Source: Streptomyces roseoverticillatus
Lineage (GTDB): Bacteria > Actinomycetota > Actinomycetes > Streptomycetales > Streptomycetaceae
NCBI RefSeq assembly: GCF_000719265.1
Contig: NZ_JOFL01000002.1
Span: 124,001 to 188,000 of the forward strand
Direction of reading: 5' to 3'
Length of the DNA: 64,000 nt
Within the stretch, counting starts at the first letter, position 1. Each line of letters opens with the position of its first letter. This document shows positions 37,906 to 46,099 of the stretch, piece by piece. The position numbers were made by a program, and so were the translations under genes. Below the pieces are notes generated by a model. That model saw nothing but the letters and a program-made list of their open reading frames with translations. It was not told the origin of the DNA and ran no database searches.

Positions 37906-38661
37906 GTGTCAGTGCACGTCGAAGGCTCCACCGTGCTCGTGACCGGCGCCAACCGAGGCATCGGGCGGGCGCTCGTCTCCGCGTTCCTGGCGCGCGGCGC
38001 CCGGCGCGTCCACGCCGCCGCGCGGAATCCGGCCGCCCTGGAACCGGTCGTGGCCGAAGCCCCGGACCGAGTGGTTCCGCTGGCGCTGGACCTCACCGTG
38101 CCCGCCACCGTCGAAGCCGCGGCGGAAGCGGCGTCCGACGTCACCCTGCTCGTGAACAACGCCGGCACGCACGCGATGGGCCACCTCCTGGACATGGACC
38201 TCGGCGCCGTCGAGGGCGTGATGCGCACCAATTTCCTGGGCACCCTGCGCGTCCTCCGGGCGTTCGTGCCCGTCCTGGAGCGCAATGGCGGCGGGGCCGT
38301 CGCCAACGTCATCAGCATCGGTGCCTTCGCCGGCACCCCGTCGCTCGGCGGATACCCGGCCTCGAAGGCCGCGCTGCATCTGATGACGCAGGCCGTACGG
38401 GCGGACCTCGGCCCGCGCGGCATCGCTGTCCACGCCGTCTTCCCGGGGCCCGTCGACACCGACATGTTCGCCTACGCGGCCCGCTGCGAGCCCTCGTTCG
38501 GGGAGTTCCCGCCGGCATCCGCTGCCGAGGTGGCCGCCGCTACGATCGACGGCCTGGAGGCGGGCGAGGAGGACATCTTCCCGGACGCGTTCGCCGCCCA
38601 GGCCGGACGGGAGTGGAGGGCCGATCCGAAGGCCCTGGAGAAGCGGCTGACGGACATCTGA
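37906..38661 (+). CDS. Short-chain dehydrogenase/reductase
   Basis: A 251-residue NAD(P)-dependent oxidoreductase. It has the nucleotide-binding TGANRGIG, the LLVNNAGTH motif, the Ser in VISIGAF and the catalytic YPASK. Substrate unknown. The GTG start has AAGGGGAG 7 nt upstream; a second GTG 6 nt later also fits. A GAAGAGCC microrepeat lies just upstream, and the stop codon falls inside the first unit of an 11-bp tandem array. Confidence 0.9.
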   Translation: MSVHVEGSTVLVTGANRGIGRALVSAFLARGARRVHAAARNPAALEPVVAEAPDRVVPLALDLTVPATVEAAAEAASDVTLLVNNAGTHAMGHLLDMDLGAVEGVMRTNFLGTLRVLRAFVPVLERNGGGAVANVISIGAFAGTPSLGGYPASKAALHLMTQAVRADLGPRGIAVHAVFPGPVDTDMFAYAARCEPSFGEFPPASAAEVAAATIDGLEAGEEDIFPDAFAAQAGREWRADPKALEKRLTDI

Positions 38662-38725
38662 CGGACGTCTGGCGGACGTCTGACGGGCATCTGATCTACG
38701 TCTGACCTGCATCTGATCTTCATCG
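38649..38725. repeat. Seven tandem 11-bp repeats spanning the SDR stop codon
   Basis: Seven consecutive units of exactly 11 bp, beginning with GACGGACATCT and GACGGACGTCT and becoming more divergent to the right (last unit GATCTTCATCG). The first unit holds the last two codons and the stop of the SDR gene. Many units keep the core ATCT or GTCT at their end. Confidence 0.85.
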
Positions 38726-38751
38726 GATGGCCATCCGCGGGCCGGTGCCGC

Positions 38752-40605
38752 TCAGCGGATGTGCCAGTGCCGCGCCGCCGGCCCGTGGTGCGTGGCCAGG
38801 GCGCGGTCCAGGTTCGTGGCGGCGCTGATCAGCGCGAGGTGGGTGAACGCCTGCGGGAAGTTCCCGAGCGCCTCGCCCGCGGGCCCGATCTCCTCGCTGT
38901 AGAGGCCGAGGTGGTTCGCATGCGTGATCATCTTCTCGAAGACATAGCGGGCCTCGCCGATCCGCCCGGAGCGGGCGAGCGCCTCGACGTACCAGAACGA
39001 GCACAGGTTGAACGTTCCCTCGCCGCTGTCCAGCCCGTCGCTGCCGTCCGTCCGGTAGCGGTGCACCAAGCTGTCGCTGACCAGCTCCTCCTCGATCCGC
39101 CGCACCGTGGACAGGAACCTCGGGTCCTTGGGCCCGGAGAACTTCACCAGCGGCATCACCAGCAGCGAGGCGTCCAGCGTCGGGCTGTCCGGGTACTGGC
39201 AGTACGCGCCGAGCTCCGGCGACCAGCAGCGGTCCTGCACGAACCGGTACGCGGCCGCGGCCGTGTCCCGCCACTGCTCGACGGGGGCCGGCATGCCGCG
39301 GTGGCGCGCGATGCGCATGGCCCGCTCGAAGGCGACCCAGGTCATCAGCGCGGAGTACGTGAAGCGCTGCCGGCCGCCGCGGGTCTCCCAGATCCCGTCG
39401 TCGGGCTCCTCCCAGTTCTTCTGCAACCAGTCGAGCTGGCGGGCGAGCGCCTCCCACAGCTCGTAGGAGATCGGCTCGGCGTGCTTGTTGTACAAGTAGA
39501 CGGAGTCCATGAGCTCGCCGTGGATGTCGAGCTGGGTCTGGCCCGCCGCGGCGTTGCCGATCCGGACCGGGCGCGCGCCGTTGTAGCCGCAGAGGTGGTC
39601 CAGGACCGTCTCGGGCAGGTCGGGGCGGCCGTCGATGCCATACAGCACCTGCAGCCCGGTGCCGGGCGGGGCCTGCGCGCAGCGCTGGTGGAGCCAGTCG
39701 ATGAACGCGGCGGCCTCCTCCGTGAAGCCCAGCCGCATCAGCGCGTAGAGCGTGAAGGCGGCGTCGCGGATCCAGGTGTAGCGGTAGTCCCAGTTCCGGC
39801 CGCCGCCCGGGGCCTCGGGCAAGGAGGTGGTCGCCGCGGCGACCAGGGCGCCGGTGGGCTGGTAGACCAGCAGCTTCAGGGCCAGCGCCGAGCGCTCGAC
39901 CACCTCGCGGTAGCGGCCCCGGTACTGCGACTGCCGCACCCAGCCGTCCCAGTACTGCAGCGTCGTGTCCAGCAGCCGGGTGGCCTCCGCGCAGTCGAGC
40001 GGGCGCACCACGCCCTCCCGTACGGCCTCCGCCCCGTCCCACTGCACGGCGAGCTCCAGCGACTGGCCGGGCTCAAGCGTCACCGTCGCGCGTGCGGCGC
40101 CGTCGTCGCCCGGCGTCAGCGGCACGGACGAGCGCAGCGCGAGGAAGCCGGCCGGGCCCGCGAAGACGGCGCCCGCGCCCCGTACCGGGGTGACCGTGTG
40201 CGGGGCGCGGCCGTAGTCGAAGGCGGGCCGGCAGCACACGTCGATCACCGCCCGGCCGCGCAGCACGCGCACCTCCCGCACGATCTGGCGGGTGCCCGAG
40301 GCCGGGCAGGACGGGTGGTCGGGCACCATGAAGTCGTACAGCTCGGCCACCGAGCCCTGGCCGAGGAACCGGGTCAGGAGCACGTTCGAGTCGGGCATGT
40401 ACATCTGCTTGGTGCGCTCCGTGTCGCGCACCGTGACGGAGAACGACCCGCCGCGGTCGGCGTCGAGCAGCGACCCGAAGACGGAGGGCGCGTCGAAGCG
40501 GGGCAGGCAGCACCAGTCGATCGTGCCGTCGACCCCGACGAGCGCCACGGTGTGCAGATCGCCGATGATCCCGTGGTCCTCGATGGGCAGGTAGCCGGGT
40601 TTCAT
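38752..40605 (-). CDS. GH15 glycoside hydrolase (trehalase/glucoamylase type)
   Basis: A 617-residue cytoplasmic family 15 enzyme. It begins with the family N-terminal sequence YLPIEDHGIIGDLHTVALVG and the DGTIDWCCLPRFDAPSVFGS stretch, has the catalytic-domain motif GGRNWDYRYTWIRDAAFTLY, and GEGTFNLCSFWYVEALAR near the C-terminus. Actinobacterial proteins of this shape are reported to be trehalases; glucoamylase activity is the alternative. ATG at 40605 follows GAGGAGGGG. It lies 82 bp downstream of the ArsC-like gene on the same strand. Confidence 0.9.
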   Translation of the reverse strand: MKPGYLPIEDHGIIGDLHTVALVGVDGTIDWCCLPRFDAPSVFGSLLDADRGGSFSVTVRDTERTKQMYMPDSNVLLTRFLGQGSVAELYDFMVPDHPSCPASGTRQIVREVRVLRGRAVIDVCCRPAFDYGRAPHTVTPVRGAGAVFAGPAGFLALRSSVPLTPGDDGAARATVTLEPGQSLELAVQWDGAEAVREGVVRPLDCAEATRLLDTTLQYWDGWVRQSQYRGRYREVVERSALALKLLVYQPTGALVAAATTSLPEAPGGGRNWDYRYTWIRDAAFTLYALMRLGFTEEAAAFIDWLHQRCAQAPPGTGLQVLYGIDGRPDLPETVLDHLCGYNGARPVRIGNAAAGQTQLDIHGELMDSVYLYNKHAEPISYELWEALARQLDWLQKNWEEPDDGIWETRGGRQRFTYSALMTWVAFERAMRIARHRGMPAPVEQWRDTAAAAYRFVQDRCWSPELGAYCQYPDSPTLDASLLVMPLVKFSGPKDPRFLSTVRRIEEELVSDSLVHRYRTDGSDGLDSGEGTFNLCSFWYVEALARSGRIGEARYVFEKMITHANHLGLYSEEIGPAGEALGNFPQAFTHLALISAATNLDRALATHHGPAARHWHIR

Positions 40606-40687
40606 GGGCCCCTCCTCGGCGGAGCGGCGTGCCACACCACCCGTTATACCGCCGGGGGAGGCCGGATGCCTGCTGTCAGCCCTCCCG

Positions 40688-41062
40688 TCAGCCGGTGGGC
40701 CGCGACCGCGCCAGGGCCTCCCGTACGGCCTCCTCCGTACGCGCCACGACCGCCGTGCCGTCGTCGGCGGTGATGATCGGCCGCTGGATGAGCTTGGGAT
40801 ACCCGGCCAGGGCCTTGATCCACTGCTCGCGCGCGCCCGCGTCGCGCGGCCAGTCCTTGACGCCGAGCTCCTTCGCCGCCGCCTCCTGGGTGCGCGTGAT
40901 GTCCCACGGCTCCAGGCCGAGCCGGTCGAGCAGCGCGCGGAGCTCGTCCTCGCCGGGGACGTCCTCCAGATAGCGGCGCACGGTGTACCCGGCCCCTTCG
41001 GCATCGAGCAGGCCGATGGCGCTGCGGCACTTCGAACAGGCGGGATTGATCCAGATCTCCAT
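40688..41062 (-). CDS. ArsC/Spx-family protein
   Basis: A 124-residue thioredoxin-fold protein of the arsenate reductase/Spx family. The N-terminal motif is NPACSKC (Cys9 and Cys12), the sequence RRYLEDVP follows, and the signature LIQRPII is present in the second half. Cys12 corresponds to the catalytic ArsC Cys. With no other ars gene nearby, true arsenate reduction is doubtful; it may be a general thiol oxidoreductase. ATG at 41062 is chosen for the conserved MEIWINPAC start. Confidence 0.85.
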   Translation of the reverse strand: MEIWINPACSKCRSAIGLLDAEGAGYTVRRYLEDVPGEDELRALLDRLGLEPWDITRTQEAAAKELGVKDWPRDAGAREQWIKALAGYPKLIQRPIITADDGTAVVARTEEAVREALARSRPTG

Positions 41063-41182
41063 GCCCCACACCGTACCGCGTACCCCTGTCAAATCCCGTC
41101 TGAGCTGGGGCGATTGTCAGTGGGGGGCGGTAAAATCGAAGGTATACGAGAGAGGTTGTGAACCCCCTCAGGAGGAACGCCG

Positions 41183-41464
41183 ATGGCCGTAGCCGCACCC
41201 ACTCTTCCCGATCTCCCGAGCCTTTCCACGCTGCCGAAGAAGCCCATGCCCGCGGGCCGCCCGCGCAGCTGGTACGAGTCCCACAACCGCCAGCTGAAGG
41301 CGATGCGCCTCGCGATCGCCCTCCTGCACTCCGGGGTGTACCGCCCGGAGCAGGCGAGCAACCGCCGGATACGGGCCACGGCGGTCCGCATCGGGGTCCA
41401 CTCGCCCTCCGACACGACGTGCCGGGCGGTGCGGTCCCTCATCCACGACGCCGCCAACTACTGA
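41183..41464 (+). CDS. Conserved small basic protein of unknown function
   Basis: A 93-residue basic protein. The first 25 residues are Pro/Leu-rich (PTLPDLPSLSTLPKKPMPAG), the rest is helical and Arg-rich (RPRSWYESHNRQLKAMRLAI; RIRATAVRIGV). I recognise it only as conserved in Streptomyces near glnA. An AGGAGGAA ribosome site supports the ATG. It is divergent from the ArsC-like gene. A nucleic-acid-binding role would fit the charge but is speculative. Confidence 0.75.
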   Translation: MAVAAPTLPDLPSLSTLPKKPMPAGRPRSWYESHNRQLKAMRLAIALLHSGVYRPEQASNRRIRATAVRIGVHSPSDTTCRAVRSLIHDAANY

Positions 41465-41531
41465 CAGCACTACTGGCAGCACCACTGACAGGCACCACCG
41501 GCAGACACCACTGACCGGTGCCCCTGACAGG
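41459..41531. repeat. Tandem 12-13 bp repeats starting at the stop codon of the small basic protein gene
   Basis: Six degenerate units follow each other, the first two being TACTGACAGCAC and TACTGGCAGCAC. The first unit contains the last codon and stop (TAC TGA). Later units are 13 bp, and the last is partial. Confidence 0.75.
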
Positions 41532-41623
41532 AGGGGCGGGCCTCTCCCGGTGCCCGCATGCGAACCCCCGAACTTGCCCATAACGTGGCAAGAGGGTCGT
41601 CATGTCGTCACTGGGAGAGGCCC

Positions 41624-42379
41624 ATGCCTGCTCGTACGCTCAAGGACAAGGTCGTCGTCATCGGCGGTGCGTCGAAGAACCTCGGCGGCCTCATCGCCCG
41701 CGAGATCGCCGCGGACGGCGCCAAGGTCGTCGTCCACTACAACAGCGACTCATCGCGCGACAAGGCGGAGCAGACCGTCGCCGACGTGAAGAAGGCCGGC
41801 GGCGACGCCTTCGCGCACCAGGGTGACCTGACGAAGGTCGCCGAGGTCGAGCAGCTCTTCGACGCGGCGGTGCAGGCGTTCGGCAAGGTCGACCACATGG
41901 TGAACACCGCCGGCATGGTCATCAAGAAGCCGATGACCGAGACGTCGGAGGAGGAGTTCGACAAGATGTTCGCCGTCAACACCAAGGCGGCGTACTTCAT
42001 GATGCGCGAGGCCGCCAAGCGCATCGAGCGCGACGGCTCCATCGTCACCATCGTGACGTCCCTGCTCGCCGCCTACACCGGCCTCTACTCCGTCTACGCC
42101 GGCAGCAAGGCCCCCGTCGAGCACTTCACCCGCGCGCTCTCCAAAGAGCTCTTCGGGCGCAACATCTCGGTGAACAACATCGCCCCCGGACCGATGGACA
42201 CCTCGTTCTTCTACCCGGCCGAGACGGACGACTCCGTCGCTTACCACAAGTCCTCGTCCATGAACGGCGACCTCACCAAGATCGAGGACATCGTCCCGTA
42301 CGTGAAGTTCCTGCTGACGGACGGCTGGTGGCTCAACGGCCAGACCCTCTTCATCAACGGCGGCTACACCACGCGCTGA
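41624..42379 (+). CDS. Short-chain dehydrogenase/reductase
   Basis: A 251-residue SDR. The cofactor loop is IGGASKNLGGLIA, an unusual version without the TGxxxGIG ending; HMVNTAGMV, IVTIVTSLL and the catalytic YAGSKAPVEH follow. The C-terminal LNGQTLFINGGYTTR matches the usual SDR tail. Substrate unknown. ATG at 41624 has GGGAGAGG upstream. The sequence composition (many Lys residues) differs slightly from the neighbours. Confidence 0.9.
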   Translation: MPARTLKDKVVVIGGASKNLGGLIAREIAADGAKVVVHYNSDSSRDKAEQTVADVKKAGGDAFAHQGDLTKVAEVEQLFDAAVQAFGKVDHMVNTAGMVIKKPMTETSEEEFDKMFAVNTKAAYFMMREAAKRIERDGSIVTIVTSLLAAYTGLYSVYAGSKAPVEHFTRALSKELFGRNISVNNIAPGPMDTSFFYPAETDDSVAYHKSSSMNGDLTKIEDIVPYVKFLLTDGWWLNGQTLFINGGYTTR

Positions 42380-42421
42380 CACGACCGGGCGCCGCGGGGC
42401 CGCCGCGTAGGCTTGCACCCC

Positions 42422-43315
42422 ATGTGGCAAGGACAGCAGCCGCCGGGGCGTGGCGGATACCCGCAAGGCGGGCAACCGAATCCGTATCAGCAGCCGGGCC
42501 CGTACGGGCCTCCGCCTCAGCCACCGCGAGGCGGAGGAAACAAGACGAAGCTCATAGCCATCGCCGCGGCGACGGCCGTCGTCATCGCGGCGGGCGTCAC
42601 GGGTTTCCTCGTCCTGGGCGGCGACAAGGACGCCGAGGCGAAGGACCCGAAGCCCGCCGAGCACAGCACGCAGCCCACCGCCTCGGCGAGCGCCGACAAC
42701 CCCCGCGCCGACCACGACCCCAAGCCGGTCGTCCCCGGCTGGAAGGTCGTCACCAACCCCGCGAAGGGCGTCGCCTTCGACGTGCCCCCCGAGTGGGACC
42801 GCAAGCAGCCCGACTGGGTCACCTACGTCGCCGAAAAGGACGACCCCGAAGACAAGCCGCTCGTCGCCATGATGGCACCGGCGATGCTCAACCCGACGTG
42901 GTGCAGCTCCGGCAGCGGCGACAAAAAGGAAAACACGGCCCTCGCCGCGGCGGGCTCCCGCGGCGAGCACGCCGGCCAGGAACCGGAGGGCGCCGCCCGC
43001 GCGAACGCCGAGGCGTGGATCTACGGCTTCTACACCCAGCCCGACAAGAAGAAGATCAAGTCCGGCCCGGCGGAGCCGTACACCACCAAGTCCGGCCTGT
43101 CCGGCACCCTGGTCTCGGCCTCCTCCTCGGGCGCCCCGAAGAAGAACAAGTGCGACTCTGACGGCAAGGCCACCGCCTTCGTCTTCAAGAACCCCAAGGG
43201 CAACGAATACACGTCCTGGACGATCTTCGGCGCGAAGGGCGTGAAGGACGAACTCCCGGACGACACCCTCCGCAAGATCCTCAGCACCGTCCGCCTGATG
43301 GAGCCCCCGAAGTAG
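42422..43315 (+). CDS. Membrane-anchored extracytoplasmic protein with Pro/Gly-rich cytoplasmic tail
   Basis: A 297-residue protein. The first 40 residues are Pro/Gly/Gln-rich (GQQPPGRGGYPQGGQPNPYQ), a single membrane helix follows (KLIAIAAATAVVIAAGVTGF), and about 235 residues should lie outside the membrane after a charged Pro/Ala linker. The outer domain starts VVPGWKVVTNPAKGVAFDVP and contains two Cys that may form a disulfide. Function unknown. ATG at 42422 is preceded at 8 nt by TAGGCT, so the mRNA may be leaderless; there is no ribosome site. Confidence 0.8.
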   Translation: MWQGQQPPGRGGYPQGGQPNPYQQPGPYGPPPQPPRGGGNKTKLIAIAAATAVVIAAGVTGFLVLGGDKDAEAKDPKPAEHSTQPTASASADNPRADHDPKPVVPGWKVVTNPAKGVAFDVPPEWDRKQPDWVTYVAEKDDPEDKPLVAMMAPAMLNPTWCSSGSGDKKENTALAAAGSRGEHAGQEPEGAARANAEAWIYGFYTQPDKKKIKSGPAEPYTTKSGLSGTLVSASSSGAPKKNKCDSDGKATAFVFKNPKGNEYTSWTIFGAKGVKDELPDDTLRKILSTVRLMEPPK

Positions 43316-43330
43316 GGCGCCTCGCGGCCG

Positions 43331-43708
43331 TCAGGTGATCCGCCACGTGATCTCCAGGCGGAACGCCGGGTCGGCCGGGTCGAAAACGATCCCCGCGCCG
43401 CCGGCGCCCCGCCCGGGGAGCTTGCCCGGGGCCCCGGTGAACTTTTCCAGGCCGAGGACGACGCGCGCGGCGGACGCCGGGCCGTCGAAGGCCTCGACGA
43501 GTTCCTGACCCGCCCTGCCGTCCCAGTTGAAGTCCCCGCCCTGGGACGGAACGAAGACGCGGGCACCACGCCACGTTCCCCGCAACCGGGTCGCCCCGGC
43601 GGGGACGGTGTCGATGGTCATGTTGATGAACTGGGACCTGTTGGGGTTGTTCTTGACGGTGAGCTTCACGTCGACGTTGTATGCGGGGACGGCTGCTGCG
43701 TCGCTCAT
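43331..43708 (-). CDS. Hypothetical protein, 125 residues
   Basis: A small protein not recognised. The composition suggests a beta-sandwich (VDVKLTVKNNPNRSQFINMT; AFRLEITWRIT) with a Gly-rich loop (GRGAGGAGIVFDPADPAF). No signal peptide or membrane helix. The ATG has AAAGGGG upstream. It converges with the membrane-anchored protein gene, 15 bp between stops. Confidence 0.7.
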   Translation of the reverse strand: MSDAAAVPAYNVDVKLTVKNNPNRSQFINMTIDTVPAGATRLRGTWRGARVFVPSQGGDFNWDGRAGQELVEAFDGPASAARVVLGLEKFTGAPGKLPGRGAGGAGIVFDPADPAFRLEITWRIT

Positions 43709-43811
43709 CCCGGGCCCCTTTCCTCGGCGTCCTCGGCCGAAAGGCGATTGAGGACATCATGGGGCGGGACGGGCACGGGCGGCGTTAGGCCGAACGGGTG
43801 AGACGGAAAAG

Positions 43812-43856
43812 CCGCCGGCCGTGCCCTTCCCCGAAAGGGAAGGGCACGGCCGGCGG
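43812..43856 (-). terminator. Strong terminator of glnA
   Basis: A perfect 20-bp stem with a 5-nt loop (left arm CCGCCGGCCGTGCCCTTCCC) lies 25 bp after the glnA stop. It is the longest perfect hairpin I found in the window and has no U-tract. Confidence 0.9.
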
Positions 43857-43880
43857 AATTCGCTCTGACCCCTGGGGTTC

Positions 43881-45290
43881 TTAGATGTCGAAGTACATCT
43901 CGAACTCGTGCGGGTGCGGGCGCAGCTGGATCGGGGCGATCTCGTTGGTGCGCTTGTAGTCGATCCAGGTCTCGATCAGGTCGGAGGTGAAGACGCCGCC
44001 GGCCTGGAGGTACTCGTTGTCCTGCTCCAGGGCGTCGAGGACGGCCGGGAGGGAGGTCGGGACCTGGGGGACGTTCGCGTGCTCGTCGGGGGCGAGCTCG
44101 TAGAGGTCCTTGTCGATCGGCTCGGCGGGCTCGATCTTGTTCTTGACGCCGTCGAGTCCGGCCAGGAGGAGGGCCGAGAAGGCGAGGTAGGGGTTCGAGG
44201 ACGGGTCCGGGGCGCGGAACTCGACGCGCTTGGCCTTCGGGTTGGAGCCCGTGATCGGGATGCGCATGGCGGCGGAGCGGTTGCGCTGGGAGTAGACCAG
44301 GTTGACCGGGGCCTCGAAGCCGGGGACCAGGCGGTGGTAGGAGTTCACCGTCGGGTTGGTGAAGGCCAGCAGCGACGGGGCGTGCTTGAGGATGCCGCCG
44401 ATGTAGTAGCGGGCGGTGTCCGAGAGGCCCGCGTAGCCCTGCTCGTCGTAGAAGAGGGGCTCGCCGCCGGTCCACAGGGACTGGTGGACGTGCATGCCCG
44501 AGCCGTTGTCACCGAAGATCGGCTTCGGCATGAAGGTCGCGGTCTTGCCGTTGCGCCAGGCGACGTTCTTCACGATGTACTTGAAGAGCATCAGGTCGTC
44601 GGCGGCGGCGAGCAGCGTGTTGAACTTGTAGTTGATCTCGGCCTGGCCGGCGGTGCCGACCTCGTGGTGCTGGCGCTCGACCTGCAGGCCGGCCTTGTCC
44701 AGCTCCAGGGAGATCTCGGCGCGCAGGTCGGCGAAGTGGTCGACCGGCGGGGCCGGGAAGTAGCCGCCCTTGTAACGGACCTTGTAACCGCGGTTGTCCT
44801 CGACGGCACCGGTGTTCCAGGCGCCGGCCTCGGAGTCGATGTGGTAGAAGGACTCGTTCGCGGCGGTGTTGAAGCGCACGCTGTCGAATACGTAGAACTC
44901 GGCCTCCGGGCCGAAGTACGCGGTGTCCGCGATGCCGGTCGAGGCGAGGTAGGCCTCGGCCTTCTTGGCGATGTTGCGCGGGTCACGGCTGTACTGCTCG
45001 CCCGTGATCGGGTCGTGGATAAAGAAGTTGATGTTGAGCGTCTTGTCCCGGCGGAACGGGTCCATCCGGGCCGTGGACAGGTCCGCGCGCAGGGCCATGT
45101 CGGACTCGTGGATGGCCTGGAAGCCGCGGATCGACGAGCCGTCGAACGCCAGCTCCTCGTTCGGGTCGAAGGCCGCGGCCGGGATCGTGAAGTGCTGCAT
45201 CACGCCAGGCAGGTCGCAGAATCGGACGTCGACGAACTTGACGTCCTCATCCGAGATGAACTTCTTGGCCTCGTCGGCGTTCTGGAACAT
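43881..45290 (-). CDS. glnA: Glutamine synthetase type I (GlnA)
   Basis: A 469-residue main glutamine synthetase, joining ammonia to glutamate. Motifs: [55 protein letters not shown] and NRSAAMRIP. The adenylylation loop [10 protein letters not shown] near residue 397 has the Tyr modified by GlnE, so this protein is the expected client of the glnE product. The ATG has GGAGGAG upstream. Two GlnR box pairs lie 98-135 bp upstream and a strong terminator follows. Confidence 0.97.
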   Translation of the reverse strand: MFQNADEAKKFISDEDVKFVDVRFCDLPGVMQHFTIPAAAFDPNEELAFDGSSIRGFQAIHESDMALRADLSTARMDPFRRDKTLNINFFIHDPITGEQYSRDPRNIAKKAEAYLASTGIADTAYFGPEAEFYVFDSVRFNTAANESFYHIDSEAGAWNTGAVEDNRGYKVRYKGGYFPAPPVDHFADLRAEISLELDKAGLQVERQHHEVGTAGQAEINYKFNTLLAAADDLMLFKYIVKNVAWRNGKTATFMPKPIFGDNGSGMHVHQSLWTGGEPLFYDEQGYAGLSDTARYYIGGILKHAPSLLAFTNPTVNSYHRLVPGFEAPVNLVYSQRNRSAAMRIPITGSNPKAKRVEFRAPDPSSNPYLAFSALLLAGLDGVKNKIEPAEPIDKDLYELAPDEHANVPQVPTSLPAVLDALEQDNEYLQAGGVFTSDLIETWIDYKRTNEIAPIQLRPHPHEFEMYFDI

Positions 45291-45371
45291 CCAACTCCTC
45301 CTAGCCCGGCCGCACGCGGTCGGGGATTGCTTCGGTGGCGCGGTCCGTATCGCACCGGCGCGCTGCGGCCG

Positions 45372-45425
45372 ACCCTAGAGAGACGGGATTTCCCGGGCAT
45401 GACCCATTTGTTTCGCCGAGGTTAA
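45372..45425 (-). promoter_or_regulatory. glnA promoter with two GlnR box pairs
   Basis: Read on the minus strand, 45425-45388 is TTAAC-n6-GAAAC-n6-GTCAT-n6-GAAAT, exactly the spacing of the a1-b1-a2-b2 GlnR boxes known for Streptomyces glnA (GTnAC-n6-GAAAC type). A TAGGGT -10 element lies at 45377-45372, so the last box is near the -35 position. GlnR binding would activate glnA under nitrogen limitation. Confidence 0.85.
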
Positions 45426-45537
45426 CCGGGGTGCGGCCCGGATGTGCCATGAAACACGCACGGGGAACGGATCGGGGAGCGCGGGCGGGCGACCCCCGGG
45501 CCGGGGGGTACGAATGCGGGCGCAGTACCGTGGACGG

Positions 45538-46005
45538 GTGGACAACAGGCAAGCAATCGGCTCATGGCTCTCCGGCCCGCGCGCGGCCGCCGAGGAGATG
45601 GGCGTCGACTTCGGGCACCGGGGCGAGCGCCTCGGGCTCCCGGCGGACGGGCCCGGCTCCATCGCCCCGCTCGGGCGGCGCTTCGGCGCCGTCTTCATCG
45701 ACTGGGCGCTGTGCATGCTCATCGCCTACGCCTTCCTCGCGGACGGCAAGCCCCAGCAGGCGGGCAACTGGGCCCTGCTGATCTTCTTCGTACTCAGTGT
45801 CGTCACTGTCGGTACGATCGGCTGCACCCCCGGGAAGCGTCTCCTCGGGCTGCGGGTCGTCGCCGAGGGCGGGGGACGGCTCAGCCTGCCCCGCGTCCTC
45901 TTCCGCAGCGTACTCCTCGCCGTCGTCATCCCGGCCGTCATCTGGGACCGCGACACCCGCGGGCTCCACGACCGCCTCGCCCGCGCCGTCCAGGTGCGGG
46001 TCTGA
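45538..46005 (+). CDS. RDD-family membrane protein
   Basis: A 155-residue membrane protein with about three hydrophobic segments. The RDD family takes its name from conserved Arg and Asp residues, here in GRRFGAVFIDWALCM, CTPGKRLLGLRVV and DRDTRGLHDRLA. Function unknown; related proteins may be transporters. GTG at 45538 is preceded by TACCGT at 7 nt, pointing to a leaderless mRNA. It is divergent from glnA, with the GlnR boxes in the shared 247-bp gap. Confidence 0.85.
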   Translation: MDNRQAIGSWLSGPRAAAEEMGVDFGHRGERLGLPADGPGSIAPLGRRFGAVFIDWALCMLIAYAFLADGKPQQAGNWALLIFFVLSVVTVGTIGCTPGKRLLGLRVVAEGGGRLSLPRVLFRSVLLAVVIPAVIWDRDTRGLHDRLARAVQVRV

Positions 46006-46041
46006 CGCTTTCCCCGTCACGCGCCTTCCCCGTCACGCAAC

Positions 46042-46081
46042 GAGGGCGGGGCCGGAATCTCTCGATTCCGGCCCCGCCCTC
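46042..46081. terminator. Bidirectional terminator between RDD and DUF4191 genes
   Basis: A perfect 17-bp inverted repeat (left arm GAGGGCGGGGCCGGAAT) with the 6-nt loop CTCTCG sits in the 94-bp gap between two convergent genes, so it can end transcription from both sides. A short tandem copy of CTTTCCCCGTCACGC precedes it. Confidence 0.9.
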
Positions 46082-46099
46082 TTCGCTCGCTCCGCTTCC

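Noticed and set aside
40688..41062. Arsenic resistance locus
   Set aside because: Only a lone ArsC/Spx-like gene is present, without arsR, arsB/ACR3 or arsM nearby.
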